Source: Dyadobacter sp. 676
GTDB lineage: Bacteria > Bacteroidota > Bacteroidia > Cytophagales > Spirosomataceae
Assembly: GCF_040448675.1 (NCBI RefSeq)
Contig: NZ_CP159289.1
Coordinates: forward strand, 2,418,001-2,482,000
Reading direction: 5' to 3'
DNA length: 64,000 nucleotides
Both the position numbers and the translations under genes were made by a program. The notes beneath the pieces were generated by a model. The model did not search any database. It was not told the origin of the DNA and worked only from the letters and a program-made list of their open reading frames with translations. Positions 53,896-63,690 of this stretch are shown in pieces. Position 1 is the first letter of the stretch; each line of letters opens with the position of its first letter.

Positions 53896-54264
53896 TTACA
53901 ACACTTCTGGTGCCAGCGATACGATCTTCATGAACTGCTTCTCGCGCAATTCGCGGGCAACCGGTCCGAAAATACGTGAACCGCGTGGCTCATCGTTGTT
54001 GTTCAATAAAACTGCCGCATTATCTTCAAACCGGATGTAAGTTCCATCTTTGCGACGTACCTCTTTTTTAGTACGTACAACCACGGCTTTGGAAACCGTT
54101 CCTTTTTTCATGTTGCTCGAAGACAGAGCGGATTTCACCGTCACGACGATCTTATCGCCCACCGAAGCATAACGCTTTCCAGTTCCGCCCAATACCCGGA
54201 TTACGAGTACTTCTTTCGCGCCACTGTTATCGGCTACTGACAGTCTTGATTCTTGTTGTACCAT
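53896..54264 (-). CDS. rplN: 50S ribosomal protein L14
   Basis: 122 residues. At the subunit interface. Starts [37 protein letters not shown] and the terminal [20 protein letters not shown] are standard. 2 nt after rpsQ. Confidence 0.99.
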   Translation of the reverse strand: MVQQESRLSVADNSGAKEVLVIRVLGGTGKRYASVGDKIVVTVKSALSSSNMKKGTVSKAVVVRTKKEVRRKDGTYIRFEDNAAVLLNNNDEPRGSRIFGPVARELREKQFMKIVSLAPEVL

Positions 54265-54266
54265 GA

Positions 54267-54530
54267 TTACTTCGCTCTTTCAAGGATTTCTACTACTCTC
54301 CAACGCTTGTTTTTGCTAAGCGGACGAGTTTCCATTACACGGATAGTGTCGCCAATACCCACATCGTTTGTTTCGTCGTGAACCATCAGTTTGGTAGTTT
54401 TAGTCATAAACTTACCATACTTCTCGTGCTTCACTTTACGCACTACGGTGATCACGCAGGACTTGTCCATTTTGTTGCTCACCACTTTGCCAATTCTCTC
54501 TTTACGTAAATTTCTTACTGTTGCCTCCAT
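54267..54530 (-). CDS. rpsQ: 30S ribosomal protein S17
   Basis: 87 residues, OB fold binding 16S r[43 protein letters not shown] and [18 protein letters not shown] are diagnostic. Confidence 0.99.
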   Translation of the reverse strand: MEATVRNLRKERIGKVVSNKMDKSCVITVVRKVKHEKYGKFMTKTTKLMVHDETNDVGIGDTIRVMETRPLSKNKRWRVVEILERAK

Positions 54531-54544
54531 AATTTCTAAACTGT

Positions 54545-54739
54545 TTACTGTTGGTTAGATTTAGCCGACAGCTCGGTTAAGAGTCTTGCAATTTCCTTAC
54601 GTGAGGCGCGAATACGCAGAGGGTTCTCAATTGGAGAAATAGCATGCGCAAATTTCAACCGGAGTAAGCGCTCTCTCTCTTGGGCGATCTGCTCTTTAAG
54701 CTGATCCTGCGACAGATTCTTTATTTCTTTACTAGTCAT
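54545..54739 (-). CDS. rpmC: 50S ribosomal protein L29
   Basis: 64 residues, two-helix protein at the tunnel exit and a docking site for exit-associated factors. [20 protein letters not shown] and the [20 protein letters not shown] segment are typical. 39 nt after rplP. Confidence 0.98.
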   Translation of the reverse strand: MTSKEIKNLSQDQLKEQIAQERERLLRLKFAHAISPIENPLRIRASRKEIARLLTELSAKSNQQ

Positions 54740-54778
54740 TGCTTTTGATAATTAGCGGTTCTAAATACGTTCGGACTA

Positions 54779-55207
54779 TTATGCTTCCTGATAATCCCGG
54801 CGTACGACGAACCTTGTCTTGATTGGCAACTTTTGTGCAGCCAAACGCAATGCTTCGTTTGCAGTATCCAGCGCTACACCAGTCGCTTCGAAAATGATAG
54901 TTCCAGGCTTAACAGGAGCTACCCAATACTCAGGCGCACCTTTACCTTTACCCATACGAACCTCAGCAGGTTTTTTGGTAATCGGCTTGTCAGGGAATAC
55001 ACGGATCCATACCTGACCTTCGCGTTTCATCGCACGTGTTACCGAGATACGAGCTGCTTCGATCTGACGGGCAGTCAACCAACCTGGTTCCAGTGCTTTT
55101 ATTGCAAACGATCCAAAAGCGATCTCATGTCCGCGGGTCGCCAGACCACGATGCGAACCTTTGTTCTTCTGTTGTTTGCGAAATTTTGTCCTTTTCGGCT
55201 GTAACAT
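54779..55207 (-). CDS. rplP: 50S ribosomal protein L16
   Basis: 142 residues. Near the A-site tRNA elbow. [20 protein letters not shown] at the start, [20 protein letters not shown], then [18 protein letters not shown] are diagnostic. Confidence 0.99.
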   Translation of the reverse strand: MLQPKRTKFRKQQKNKGSHRGLATRGHEIAFGSFAIKALEPGWLTARQIEAARISVTRAMKREGQVWIRVFPDKPITKKPAEVRMGKGKGAPEYWVAPVKPGTIIFEATGVALDTANEALRLAAQKLPIKTRFVVRRDYQEA

Positions 55208-55251
55208 GATTCTAATCTATTTGAACCGGTGTGATACCGGAAAGTATCTGA

Positions 55252-56079
55252 TTACTTCTTCTTGTTCTTGTTGCGTTTGCGACGATCTGCGTCTCCGCCA
55301 CCGCCTTCCCCACGTGGAGCACCGTCGTTTCTGTCACGACCACCTCTTCTGTCGCCACGTCCGCCACGGTCGTTACCGCCACGGTCGCCACCTTGCGCGC
55401 TTCTTTCAGCTCTGTCTGATGCTGCGGTTGCTGCACTTGGAGTAAGGTCACGCTTTCCGTACAATTCACCTTTGAAGATCCATACTTTAATACCGATCTT
55501 ACCGTAGATAGTTTGTGCTTCGGAGATAGCGTAATCGATGTCCGCTCTCAATGTATGCAAAGGAATACGTCCTTCTTTGTATTCTTCTGTACGGGCCATT
55601 TCAGCACCACCCAGACGACCTGCCAAACGGATTTTGATTCCTTGTGTTCCTACACGCATTGCAGAAGCGATCGATTGCTTCATCGCACGACGGTAAGAAA
55701 TACGAGCCTGCAATTGCTGAGCGATAGCTTCACCTACCAGTTTCGCATCGATTTCAGGGCGTTTGATTTCGTAGATGTTGATCTGAACATCCTTGCCTGT
55801 AATCTTTTTAAGCTCTTCTTTGATTTTATCAACTTCGCTACCACCTTTTCCGATCACGATACCCGGACGGGCAGTGTGGATCGTCAATGTGATGCGTTTC
55901 AATGTACGTTCAATAACTACTTTTGAAATCGATCCTTTCGGGATACGTGCTTTGATGTAGTTACGGATTTTCTCGTCTTCAACCAGTTTGTCAGAGAAGT
56001 CTTTTCCTCCGTACCAGCTAGATTCCCATCCTCTAACAATTCCTAGTCTCAGACCTATCGGATTAACCTTTTGTCCCAT
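55252..56079 (-). CDS. rpsC: 30S ribosomal protein S3 with Arg/Gly-rich tail
   Basis: 275 residues. Part of the mRNA entry helicase. [20 protein letters not shown] at the start, KH motif [20 protein letters not shown], then [18 protein letters not shown] and [15 protein letters not shown]. The core ends near residue 215. The remaining ~60 residues form a low-complexity tail with [22 protein letters not shown] repeats and a [13 protein letters not shown] basic end, which is longer than in most bacteria. Confidence 0.98.
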   Translation of the reverse strand: MGQKVNPIGLRLGIVRGWESSWYGGKDFSDKLVEDEKIRNYIKARIPKGSISKVVIERTLKRITLTIHTARPGIVIGKGGSEVDKIKEELKKITGKDVQINIYEIKRPEIDAKLVGEAIAQQLQARISYRRAMKQSIASAMRVGTQGIKIRLAGRLGGAEMARTEEYKEGRIPLHTLRADIDYAISEAQTIYGKIGIKVWIFKGELYGKRDLTPSAATAASDRAERSAQGGDRGGNDRGGRGDRRGGRDRNDGAPRGEGGGGDADRRKRNKNKKK

Positions 56080-56098
56080 TCGAAATAGATCGTTTTAC

Positions 56099-56473
56099 TT
56101 ATGATTCGATTACTGCTTCATTTACTGACACCGACGCGTCGTCCACCACGATTGTGATGTGGTTGGAACGCTTACGGATTCTGTGTGCTCTTCCCTGAGG
56201 TGCAGGGCGCAAACGCTTCAACATACGTCCACCGTCGATGAATACGGTTTTAACGATCAGGTCAGCGTCTTCCAGTTTCGCTCCCTCGTTCAGTTGCTGC
56301 CAGTTGGCAACAGCCGAAAGAAGCACTTTGTGCAAAACCGGCGATGAAGCTCTCGGTTGGAATTTCAAAAGTGCCAACGCTTTGCTGACCTTCTGTCCGC
56401 GAATCATGTCGGCCACCAATCTCATCTTACGAGGAGAAGTAGGCACATCCTTTAATATAGCTCTTGCTTCCAT
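56099..56473 (-). CDS. rplV: 50S ribosomal protein L22
   Basis: 124 residues. Its hairpin lines the exit tunnel. VPTSPRKMRLVADMIRGQKV, the loop near DGGRMLKRLRPAPQGRAHRI and the C-terminal NHITIVVDD are diagnostic. 50 nt after rpsS. Confidence 0.99.
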   Translation of the reverse strand: MEARAILKDVPTSPRKMRLVADMIRGQKVSKALALLKFQPRASSPVLHKVLLSAVANWQQLNEGAKLEDADLIVKTVFIDGGRMLKRLRPAPQGRAHRIRKRSNHITIVVDDASVSVNEAVIES

Positions 56474-56523
56474 GTTTCTTTTCAGATATCGGCTCGTCCG
56501 TTAGGACCAGCTACGTCGACAAA

Positions 56524-56802
56524 TTATTTTCTTCCTTTATCTTTTTTTGCGGTGTGGCCACGGAAGTTACGGGTTGGAGAGAACTCGCCCAGTTTGTGTC
56601 CTACCATGTTTTCAGTCACATAAACCGGGATGAACTTGTTCCCGTTATGAACTGCGAATGTGTGCCCGATAAAATCAGGCGAAATCATTGAGCGCCGCGA
56701 CCATGTCTTGATCACCGATTTACGCGAAGAGTTGTTCATCGCTTCAACTTTGGCTTCAAGACGGAAGTCGATATATGGTCCTTTTTTTAATGAGCGTGCC
56801 AT
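56524..56802 (-). CDS. rpsS: 30S ribosomal protein S19
   Basis: 92 residues, in the 30S head with S13. [40 protein letters not shown] and the terminal [16 protein letters not shown] are standard. Confidence 0.99.
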   Translation of the reverse strand: MARSLKKGPYIDFRLEAKVEAMNNSSRKSVIKTWSRRSMISPDFIGHTFAVHNGNKFIPVYVTENMVGHKLGEFSPTRNFRGHTAKKDKGRK

Positions 56803-56812
56803 GTTTTACTGC

Positions 56813-57637
56813 TTATTTTTTACGACGGCTGATAATCAATTTCTCAGAATGCTTGTTGCGGTTACGTGTCTTGAGACCTTTCGCGAACTGACCATTTCTA
56901 GAACGAGGCTGACCTCCTGACGAACGGCCCTCACCACCACCCATCGGGTGATCAACAGGGTTCATAGCAACACCACGTACGCGTGGACGACGTCCCAACC
57001 ATCTTCTGCGACCCGCTTTCCCAAGCGAAACGTTCATGTGGCTAGCATTGGAAACAACTCCAACCGTTGCGATACAGGTTGAAAGTACCATGCGCATTTC
57101 GCCCGATGGCATTTTCAGTACCGCATATTTACCTTCTCTTGCAACCAGCTGCGCGTAAGCACCGGCGCTTCTTGCAAACTGACCACCTTTACCAGGCGTC
57201 AATTCGATATTGTGTACGATCGTACCGATTGGCATCGCTCCCAGCGGAAGGGCATTTCCAACCTCAGGAGCCACTGATGCGCCGGACACGATAACTTGTC
57301 CAACTTTCAGGCCGTTTGGTGCGATGATGTAACGTTTTTCTTCGTCTTCAAACTGGATCAGGGCGATACGCGCTGAACGGTTTGGATCGTATTCGATCGT
57401 AAGGACAGTAGCGGGAGCGTCAAAACGATTTCTTTTGAAGTCGATAACGCGGTATTTTCTTTTGTGACCGCCACCAATATATCGCATGGTACGATGTCCC
57501 TGGCTGTTACGACCACCTGTTTTCTTGATGGTTTCCAGAAGACTCTTCTCAGGCTTCGACGCGGTGATCTCCTCGAATGTAGGAGCCGAGCGGAAACGCT
57601 GACCAGCACTTGTAGGTTTTAATTTTTTAACTGCCAT
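56813..57637 (-). CDS. rplB: 50S ribosomal protein L2
   Basis: 274 residues, needed for subunit association and peptidyl transfer. [20 protein letters not shown] at the start, [19 protein letters not shown], the RNA-binding core, and the conserved [20 protein letters not shown] with the His of the active region. Basic tail. Confidence 0.99.
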   Translation of the reverse strand: MAVKKLKPTSAGQRFRSAPTFEEITASKPEKSLLETIKKTGGRNSQGHRTMRYIGGGHKRKYRVIDFKRNRFDAPATVLTIEYDPNRSARIALIQFEDEEKRYIIAPNGLKVGQVIVSGASVAPEVGNALPLGAMPIGTIVHNIELTPGKGGQFARSAGAYAQLVAREGKYAVLKMPSGEMRMVLSTCIATVGVVSNASHMNVSLGKAGRRRWLGRRPRVRGVAMNPVDHPMGGGEGRSSGGQPRSRNGQFAKGLKTRNRNKHSEKLIISRRKK

Positions 57638-57674
57638 TTGCTATTAACTCGTCTAATGATTTGAAATCGTTCAA

Positions 57675-57962
57675 CTAGGCTTCTCCGTAGATATCGATGG
57701 CTTCGCCCTCGGCTACTGTAATGATCGCCTTTTTGATAGTTGACGTTTTTCCAGTGACAAACTTACCTCCCGATGTGCGGGATTTGCTTTTACCAATGCT
57801 GCGCATGGTGTGAACGCTCTCTACGGTAACCCCGAACAGTTTCTCAACAGCTTTCTTGATCTCTACCTTGTTTGCAGTAAGGGAGACTTCGAAAGCGTAT
57901 TTACCTTGACCACCCTGAGCCGTTACCTTTTCAGTAATAATCGGACGTTTCAGTACACTCAT
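57675..57962 (-). CDS. rplW: 50S ribosomal protein L23
   Basis: 95 residues, the exit-tunnel docking site for trigger factor and SRP. VLKRPIITEKVTAQGGQGKY, then FEVSLTANKVEIKKAVEKLF and VHTMRSIGKSKSRTSG are diagnostic. 2 nt after rplD. Confidence 0.99.
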   Translation of the reverse strand: MSVLKRPIITEKVTAQGGQGKYAFEVSLTANKVEIKKAVEKLFGVTVESVHTMRSIGKSKSRTSGGKFVTGKTSTIKKAIITVAEGEAIDIYGEA

Positions 57963-57964
57963 TG

Positions 57965-58594
57965 TTATTTGTTCAATTGGGTTTCCAAAATAGAAATCGC
58001 AGATTCACTTATCAGAAGACGGTCTGCATTCATCAGGTCGTATGTATTTACCGAGTCAACCGTAGTAACTTTCGCTTTTGGAATGTTACGGCTCGACAGG
58101 TATACATTGTTATCAATCTCGGGAAGGATCAACAATGTTTTGGTATTCGCCAGTGAAAGGGAATTCAAAACATTCAGATAAGACTTCGTTTTAGGCGCAT
58201 CGAATGTGAATGCTTCCAAAACAGAGATAGCGGAAGAAGCGGCTTTGGCAGAAAGTGCAGATTTGCGCGCCAATGCTTTAACTTTCTTGTTCAGTTTGAA
58301 ACCGTAAGTACGGGGACGTGGACCGAAGATACGACCACCACCCACGAACACCGGTGACTTCATGCTACCTGCACGCGCACCGCCGGTCCCCTTCTGGCGT
58401 TTCAGCTTGCGTGTCGAGAGGCTAACCTCTGCACGCTCCTTAGATTTGTGCGTTCCCTGACGCTGGTTGGCCAGGTACAGCTTTACGTCGAGATAGATAG
58501 CGTGCGTGTTAGGTTCGATGCCGAATACTTCCTCGGACACGTTTACCTTCTTGCCGGTATCTTCTCCTTTTATATTTAATACGGACAGTTCCAT
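57965..58594 (-). CDS. rplD: 50S ribosomal protein L4
   Basis: 209 residues. Lines the exit tunnel and, in gamma-proteobacteria, represses its own operon. The long loop [20 protein letters not shown], then [20 protein letters not shown] and [20 protein letters not shown] are diagnostic. Confidence 0.99.
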   Translation of the reverse strand: MELSVLNIKGEDTGKKVNVSEEVFGIEPNTHAIYLDVKLYLANQRQGTHKSKERAEVSLSTRKLKRQKGTGGARAGSMKSPVFVGGGRIFGPRPRTYGFKLNKKVKALARKSALSAKAASSAISVLEAFTFDAPKTKSYLNVLNSLSLANTKTLLILPEIDNNVYLSSRNIPKAKVTTVDSVNTYDLMNADRLLISESAISILETQLNK

Positions 58595-58599
58595 TGGTA

Positions 58600-59220
58600 C
58601 TACTTCTCAATGATTAGAAATGAATTCTTTGAACCAGGTACCGAGCCACTCACAACGAGAATGTTCTGCTCAGGTATCACTTTCAGAATACGCAAATTCT
58701 GAATCTTTACACGATTGTTACCCATGCGTCCACCCATACGGATACCTTTGAATACGCGTGATGGGAATGAACAAGCACCAATCGAACCTGGGTGACGGGC
58801 CCTGTTGTGCTGACCGTGTGTCTGGCCACCTACCCCGCCGAATCCGTGACGTTTTACGACACCCTGGAAACCACGACCTTTAGCAGATCCTACAACGTCA
58901 ACAAACTCGCCTTCTTCAAAGACGTCCTGTACGGACAATGAAGTTCCAAGTTCATGTTCCACTTCGAATTCCTTGAACTCAACCAATTTTTGCTTGGGAG
59001 TTGTGCCGGCTTTCTTGAAGTGGCCAATCAGAGGCTGGGAGGTGTTCTTTTCTTTCTTCTCACCAAAACCTAACTGGATAGCCTTATAGCCATCCTTTTC
59101 TTCGGACCTAACTTGTGTTACAACACAAGGACCAGCTTGGATCACAGTACATGCCAGAGCCTGCCCGTCAGCATTGTACAAACTAGTCATTCCGATTTTT
59201 TTACCAATTAAACCAGACAT
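58600..59220 (-). CDS. rplC: 50S ribosomal protein L3
   Basis: 206 residues, an early assembly protein near the peptidyl transferase centre. [20 protein letters not shown] at the start; the loop [20 protein letters not shown], then [17 protein letters not shown] and [16 protein letters not shown] are standard. First gene after a promoter at 59273-59280 and a terminator, so it heads its own transcript. Confidence 0.99.
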   Translation of the reverse strand: MSGLIGKKIGMTSLYNADGQALACTVIQAGPCVVTQVRSEEKDGYKAIQLGFGEKKEKNTSQPLIGHFKKAGTTPKQKLVEFKEFEVEHELGTSLSVQDVFEEGEFVDVVGSAKGRGFQGVVKRHGFGGVGGQTHGQHNRARHPGSIGACSFPSRVFKGIRMGGRMGNNRVKIQNLRILKVIPEQNILVVSGSVPGSKNSFLIIEK

Positions 59221-59272
59221 GTTTGAAATTTAAATTTAGCAGGTAAAACCCCTTAATCTTTAAAACGGACTG

Positions 59273-59280
59273 CAAAGGTA
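59273..59280 (-). promoter_or_regulatory. Promoter of the rplC-rplQ transcript
   Basis: The minus strand reads TACCTTTGCAGTCC, a full -7 match TAnnTTTG with the same GCAGTCC context as the rpsL promoter, 53 nt upstream of rplC. The -33 element is only partly matched (TTAGG at N19). Confidence 0.75.
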
Positions 59281-59341
59281 GAAAAAACGATTTTAACATC
59301 CTAACGGCCCTAAAATATTTCTCGCTGATAATCAGCAAAAA

Positions 59342-59367
59342 AGGTCAGATGAACGAACATCTGACCT
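59342..59367 (-). terminator. Terminator between rpsJ and rplC
   Basis: AGGTCAGATG (59342-59351) pairs with CATCTGACCT (59358-59367), 10 bp perfect, followed on the minus strand by a T-run and GCTGATT. It separates the fusA-rpsJ transcript from rplC. Confidence 0.9.
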
Positions 59368-59502
59368 CATTTCCGAGAAGCCGACTGATCCTGGGCATAA
59401 CCACGTGCCTGTCAGGCTTTTCTGAGCTCAGATGTGGTTTCCAGAGGAACCCGGACCTTCATCCAATTTATGTAATGGCTTAACTGAATAAGCCGGTATT
59501 TA
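59368..59502 (-). other. Foldable 3' region of rpsJ mRNA
   Basis: Between the rpsJ stop and its terminator, the minus-strand RNA can form an outer stem AACCAC (59434-59439) with GTGGTT (59399-59404) enclosing CTGAGCTCAG and GCCTGACAGGC palindromes. The upstream GGTTCC can alternatively pair with GGAAACC that overlaps the same AACC, so two exclusive folds are possible. Whether it is regulatory is not known. Confidence 0.4.
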
Positions 59503-59808
59503 CTAAACTTTGATCTCTACGTCAACGCCGCTTGGCAATTCGAGCTTCATCAGAGCGTCTACCGTTTTGGCACTTGTAGAGAAGATATCCACCAAACGCT
59601 TGTAAGTACAAAGCTGGAACTGCTCTCTCGATTTCTTGTTAACGTGCGGCGAACGAAGAACAGTGAATTTCTCTGTCTTTGTCGGCAAAGGAATAGGACC
59701 GCTTACTACCGCGCCTGTCGCCTTTACTGCCTTTACAATTTTCTCAGCTGACTTGTCAACCAAGTTGTGGTCGAATGACCGAAGTTTGATACGGATCTTT
59801 TGATTCAT
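59503..59808 (-). CDS. rpsJ: 30S ribosomal protein S10
   Basis: 101 residues, also the NusE partner in antitermination. [40 protein letters not shown] and [20 protein letters not shown] are diagnostic. It follows fusA by 135 nt with no recognisable promoter, so it is probably co-transcribed with fusA; tuf is not between them. Confidence 0.99.
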   Translation of the reverse strand: MNQKIRIKLRSFDHNLVDKSAEKIVKAVKATGAVVSGPIPLPTKTEKFTVLRSPHVNKKSREQFQLCTYKRLVDIFSTSAKTVDALMKLELPSGVDVEIKV

Positions 59809-59903
59809 TGTATTTGTTTGTTTCCGGTTCAGAAAATCTCGTCAGGTTACCTGACAATTACACCTGCGAAAGAACCATTTACTTCACAGGCTATATCATA
59901 AAG

Positions 59904-59936
59904 AATGCGTTGCAGAATCGCTTCCTGCAACGCATT
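59904..59936. terminator. Hairpin directly after fusA
   Basis: AATGCGTTGCAG (59904-59915) pairs perfectly with CTGCAACGCATT (59925-59936), 8 nt beyond the fusA stop. No T-run follows on the minus strand, so an mRNA processing or stability role is as likely as termination. A 15-nt palindrome GTCAGGT-T-ACCTGAC follows at 59841-59855. Confidence 0.6.
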
Positions 59937-59943
59937 GCTCGTA

Positions 59944-62064
59944 TTAGGCTTTAACAAGTCCTTTTGCTTTCTCGATCACAGCATCAGCGATGTTCTGAGG
60001 TACGATCTCGTAGTGAGAGAATGTCAGGGACGCGGTAGCGCGGCCGGATGACATCGTACGAAGGTCGGTTACATAACCGAACAGTTCAGAAAGAGGTACG
60101 TCAGCTTTAATTACCTGTGCACCGTTACGGGTGTCCATACCGCGCATGATACCACGGCGACGGTTCAGGTCACCTGTGATAGGACCCGTATACTCGTCCG
60201 GAGTCAGAACTTCAACCGCCATGATAGGCTCCATCAGTTTAGGACCCGCATGGCGTGCAGCTTCTTTGAAACCAAGCTTCGCAGCTAATTCGAATGACAG
60301 CGAATCGGAGTCAACATCGTGGAATGAACCATGGAACAGACGCACTTTCATCGAATCCAATGGATATCCGGCCAATGCACCGTTTGCCATTGCGGCTTCA
60401 AAACCTTTCTGAACAGGAGCGATGAATTCGCGGGGGATAGCACCACCAACGATTTCGTTCACAAACTGCAGACCTGGTTTAACTTCCTGTCCTGGTTCAG
60501 CATCGTCGCGTGGCCCGATTTCGAATACGATATCCGCAAACTTACCGCGACCACCGGTTTGTTTCTTATAAACCTCGCGGTGTTCGTAATTTTTCGTAAG
60601 GATCTCTTTGTAAGCAACCTGAGGCGCGCCCTGGTTTACTTCCACCTTGAACTCCCGACGCATACGGTCGATGATGATTTCAAGGTGAAGCTCACCCATA
60701 CCTTTGATGATCGTCTGACCAGTCTCCTCGTTGGATTCAACCTGAAGAGTTGGGTCTTCTTCGATCAGCTTGGTGATCGCTTTCGAGAAGTTATCGCTGT
60801 CGGCAGCCTTCTTAGGCTCGATCGCATAACCGATTACCGGCTCCGGGAACACCATTGATTCCAGTACGATCGGTGCCTTTTCGTCGGAAAGGGTATCCCC
60901 TGTTTTGATATCTTTAAAACCCACTACCGCGCCGATGTCGCCCGCTTCCAGTCTTTCAATCTGGTTTTGCTTGTTGGCGTGCATCTGGAAAATACGCGAA
61001 ATACGCTCCTTGTTACCCGAACGGTTGTTCAATACATACGAACCTGATTCAAGCACACCCGAATAAGAGCGGATGAAGCAGAGACGGCCTACATAAGGGT
61101 CCGTCGCGATTTTGAACGCAAGTGCACAGAAAGGATCCGATTCCGACGGCTTACGGCTTACTTCGTTACCTGTGCGTGGATCTGTACCTTTGATATTCTC
61201 TCGGTCGAGTGGCGAAGGCAGGATAGCCATCACGTAATCGAGCATGGTTTGGACACCCTTGTTCTTGAAAGATGACCCGCAAACCATCGGAACGATCTTC
61301 ATGCTGATAGTCGCGGCACGCAATGCAGCAAGGATTTCATCTTCCGTGATCGAGTTTGGATCCTCGAAATATTTCTCCATCAAAGTCTCGTCGAATTCGG
61401 CAACCGCTTCGAGCAATTTCTCTCTCCATTCGGTAGCTTCTTCCAGCATATCGTCGGGAATAGGCACTTCGGTGAAAGTCATACCTTTATCCGCTTCGTT
61501 CCATTCGATACCGCGGAAGTTAACGAGGTCAACTACGCCACGGAAAGTATCCTCCGCGCCGATAGGCAATTGAAGCGGTACAGCGTAGCTGCCCAGCATT
61601 TCTTTTACCTGATTGCAAACTTTCAGAAAGTCGGCACCGGAACGATCCATTTTGTTCACGAAACCGATACGTGCTACATTATAATTGTTAGCAAGACGCC
61701 AGTTGGTTTCAGACTGAGGCTCAACACCATCTACTGCACTGAAAAGGAACACCAGACCATCCAATACACGAAGTGAACGGTTTACCTCAACGGTAAAGTC
61801 CACGTGCCCCGGGGTATCGATGATATTGATGTGGTATTTTTCGCCGCGGTAGTTCCAGTTAACGGTCGTAGCAGCGGATGTAATGGTGATACCACGCTCC
61901 TGCTCCTGCTCCATCCAGTCCATCGTAGCGGCACCATCGTGCACCTCTCCGATTTTGTGGCTTACCCCCGCGTAGTAAAGGATACGCTCCGTTGTTGTCG
62001 TTTTACCGGCATCGATGTGCGCAGCAATACCTATGTTTCTTGTTAATCTTAAATCACGTGCCAT
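59944..62064 (-). CDS. fusA: Elongation factor G
   Basis: A 706-residue translational GTPase that drives translocation. Domain I has the P-loop [15 protein letters not shown], switch [18 protein letters not shown] and NKMD; domain IV carries the [17 protein letters not shown] and HGSFHDVDS region; the C-terminus has [17 protein letters not shown]. Standard length. It has its own promoter and is preceded by a terminator that isolates it from rpsL-rpsG. Confidence 0.99.
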   Translation of the reverse strand: MARDLRLTRNIGIAAHIDAGKTTTTERILYYAGVSHKIGEVHDGAATMDWMEQEQERGITITSAATTVNWNYRGEKYHINIIDTPGHVDFTVEVNRSLRVLDGLVFLFSAVDGVEPQSETNWRLANNYNVARIGFVNKMDRSGADFLKVCNQVKEMLGSYAVPLQLPIGAEDTFRGVVDLVNFRGIEWNEADKGMTFTEVPIPDDMLEEATEWREKLLEAVAEFDETLMEKYFEDPNSITEDEILAALRAATISMKIVPMVCGSSFKNKGVQTMLDYVMAILPSPLDRENIKGTDPRTGNEVSRKPSESDPFCALAFKIATDPYVGRLCFIRSYSGVLESGSYVLNNRSGNKERISRIFQMHANKQNQIERLEAGDIGAVVGFKDIKTGDTLSDEKAPIVLESMVFPEPVIGYAIEPKKAADSDNFSKAITKLIEEDPTLQVESNEETGQTIIKGMGELHLEIIIDRMRREFKVEVNQGAPQVAYKEILTKNYEHREVYKKQTGGRGKFADIVFEIGPRDDAEPGQEVKPGLQFVNEIVGGAIPREFIAPVQKGFEAAMANGALAGYPLDSMKVRLFHGSFHDVDSDSLSFELAAKLGFKEAARHAGPKLMEPIMAVEVLTPDEYTGPITGDLNRRRGIMRGMDTRNGAQVIKADVPLSELFGYVTDLRTMSSGRATASLTFSHYEIVPQNIADAVIEKAKGLVKA

Positions 62065-62166
62065 GACAGATGGTGATGTGTTTTTATATATTCAAAGTGC
62101 AATTCTGTGCGAAGCTGTTTGAACTTTCAGGACAGCGCAAATTGCTGGTTTTGAAAATTCAGAGCG

Positions 62167-62174
62167 CAAAAGTA
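62167..62174 (-). promoter_or_regulatory. Promoter of fusA
   Basis: The minus strand has TTG, 20 nt, then TACTTTTG, fitting the Bacteroidetes -33/-7 promoter. It is about 100 nt upstream of the fusA start and downstream of the rpsG terminator. Confidence 0.75.
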
Positions 62175-62237
62175 TAAATTGTTGATTATAAAAACAATTA
62201 AGGAAAAGTTATTTTTACAAAAACCTGAAAATAAAAA

Positions 62238-62266
62238 TCGGGAACCCGGACAAACCGGACTCCCGA
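62238..62266 (-). terminator. Terminator of rpsL-rpsG
   Basis: TCGGGAACCCGGA (62238-62250) pairs with ACCGGACTCCCGA (62254-62266) with two mismatches, then TTTTTATTTT on the minus strand, 25 nt after the rpsG stop. Confidence 0.9.
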
Positions 62267-62290
62267 CATATATAATTCTTGCCCCTCTGA

Positions 62291-62758
62291 TTAGAAACGG
62301 AAGTGCGAGAACGCCTTGTTGGCATCTGCCATACGGTGCGTATCGTCTTTCTTCTTCACAGCAGCGCCTTCACCTTTCGCAGCGGCGATAATTTCGCCGG
62401 CCAGACGGTCGACCATGGTTTTCTCGCCACGCTTACGTGCGTAGTTGATCAACCATTTCATGCCGAGTGACTGCTTACGCTCCGGACGAACTTCCGTAGG
62501 AACCTGGAAAGTAGCACCACCTACACGGCGGCTTTTCACTTCCACGGAAGGAGTCACATTGTTCAATGCTTTTTTCCAGGTCTCCAGACCATTTTCGCTG
62601 GTTTTCTTCTCAACCAGTTCCAATGCGTCGTAGAAAATGGTGAATGCGATACTCTTCTTTCCTTCGTACATCAGGTTGTTAACGAATTTGGTAACCTGCA
62701 CGTCCCGGAACTTCGGATCAGGAAGGATATATCTCTTTTTAGGTTTCGACTTTCTCAT
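62291..62758 (-). CDS. rpsG: 30S ribosomal protein S7
   Basis: 155 residues. A head-assembly initiator contacting E-site t[23 protein letters not shown], then [20 protein letters not shown] and [20 protein letters not shown] are diagnostic. 119 nt after rpsL. Confidence 0.99.
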   Translation of the reverse strand: MRKSKPKKRYILPDPKFRDVQVTKFVNNLMYEGKKSIAFTIFYDALELVEKKTSENGLETWKKALNNVTPSVEVKSRRVGGATFQVPTEVRPERKQSLGMKWLINYARKRGEKTMVDRLAGEIIAAAKGEGAAVKKKDDTHRMADANKAFSHFRF

Positions 62759-62877
62759 TTTGTCTGAATGTTTTTAACGAGGTTTCGTTTTGCAACTTAT
62801 TCACCTGGCGCCTTGCGCCAGATTACTTCCCTTTTATAAGAATTGAATTACTTAATAAAAGCAGAGAGAGTTACTTT

Positions 62878-63291
62878 TTATTTTTTCTTACCTTTTGCTG
62901 GTGCTGCCGGAGCTTGTCCTGGTTTCGGACGCTTAGCGCCATATTTAGAACGACGTTGTTTACGTCCGTTAACACCTGCGGTATCCAACGCACCACGGAT
63001 GATGTGGTAACGAACACCTGGCAAATCCTTCACACGACCACCGCGGATCAATACGATCGAGTGCTCTTGCAGGTTGTGGCCTTCACCTGGGATGTAGGCG
63101 TTCACCTCCTTGTTGTTCGACAAGCGAACACGCGCTACTTTACGAAGCGCCGAGTTGGGCTTCTTAGGCGTAGTAGTGTACACCCGGGTGCACACGCCCC
63201 TGCGCTGAGGGCATGAATCCAAAGCCGGAGACTTGGATTTCCATGTAATGGTCTCTCTACCTTTACGGACTAATTGTGAAATAGTAGGCAT
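62878..63291 (-). CDS. rpsL: 30S ribosomal protein S12
   Basis: 137 residues, at the decoding centre and the classic site of streptomycin resistance. [20 protein letters not shown], then [20 protein letters not shown] with the conserved Lys, and [20 protein letters not shown]. The residue at the KPN position is the sensitive-type Lys. The C-terminus has a short basic Ala/Pro/Lys tail ([13 protein letters not shown]). Confidence 0.99.
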   Translation of the reverse strand: MPTISQLVRKGRETITWKSKSPALDSCPQRRGVCTRVYTTTPKKPNSALRKVARVRLSNNKEVNAYIPGEGHNLQEHSIVLIRGGRVKDLPGVRYHIIRGALDTAGVNGRKQRRSKYGAKRPKPGQAPAAPAKGKKK

Positions 63292-63366
63292 TTAACAATT
63301 TGATTTTGACACGGTTAATCAACCGGCCGTTTGTTATATAAACACTTTTCCCGAAAAATCGGACTG

Positions 63367-63374
63367 CAAAAGTA
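63367..63374 (-). promoter_or_regulatory. Promoter of rpsL-rpsG
   Basis: The minus strand reads TTTG, 19 nt, TACTTTTGCAGTCC: a textbook Bacteroidetes -33/-7 pair, 76 nt before the rpsL start. Confidence 0.8.
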
Positions 63375-63447
63375 ATAATCTATCCTTGATTTACAAATCG
63401 TTAACAACTTTTTTTCGTGCATTTCCTACCATTCGGGAGCGGGAGTT

Positions 63448-63491
63448 GTCAGGAAGTGGTCAGGTAGTAGCCAGGAAATGGTCGGAGAACA
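63448..63491. repeat. 11-bp degenerate tandem array, four units
   Basis: Units GTCAGGAAGTG, GTCAGGTAGTA, GCCAGGAAATG and GTCGGAGAACA follow one another without spacing. Related arrays lie at 12906-12947 and near kbl. Confidence 0.7.
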
Positions 63492-63690
63492 GTTGCTATG
63501 TAACCGCCGGATTTTAAACGAATGGTGGATTTAGGCGGATAAATGCAGCGGAATATCACGAAATGCTCATTTTCCGAATAAAATTCTTCCTATATGGTAT
63601 CCTGAATTTTATTTCCAATCGTTGTTTATTAGTATTGTTTTTCAGAAACCCAGAGTGCGCGTCGAACCGTTTGATTTTATACTTTACACT

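Larger units (their letters stand above)
63292..63690. other. Intergenic region with str-operon promoter and repeats
   Basis: The 399 nt hold the promoter of rpsL (63367-63374) and an 11-bp tandem array (63448-63491). The rest shows no gene. The plus-strand promoter of the TPR lipoprotein should be near 63640-63690, where TATACTTTA is a partial match only. Confidence 0.6.

Noticed and set aside
59808..59944. Missing tuf gene between fusA and rpsJ as a possible deletion
   Set aside because: The gap is only 135 nt and contains ordered hairpins; in many Bacteroidetes tuf lies elsewhere, so absence here is normal.
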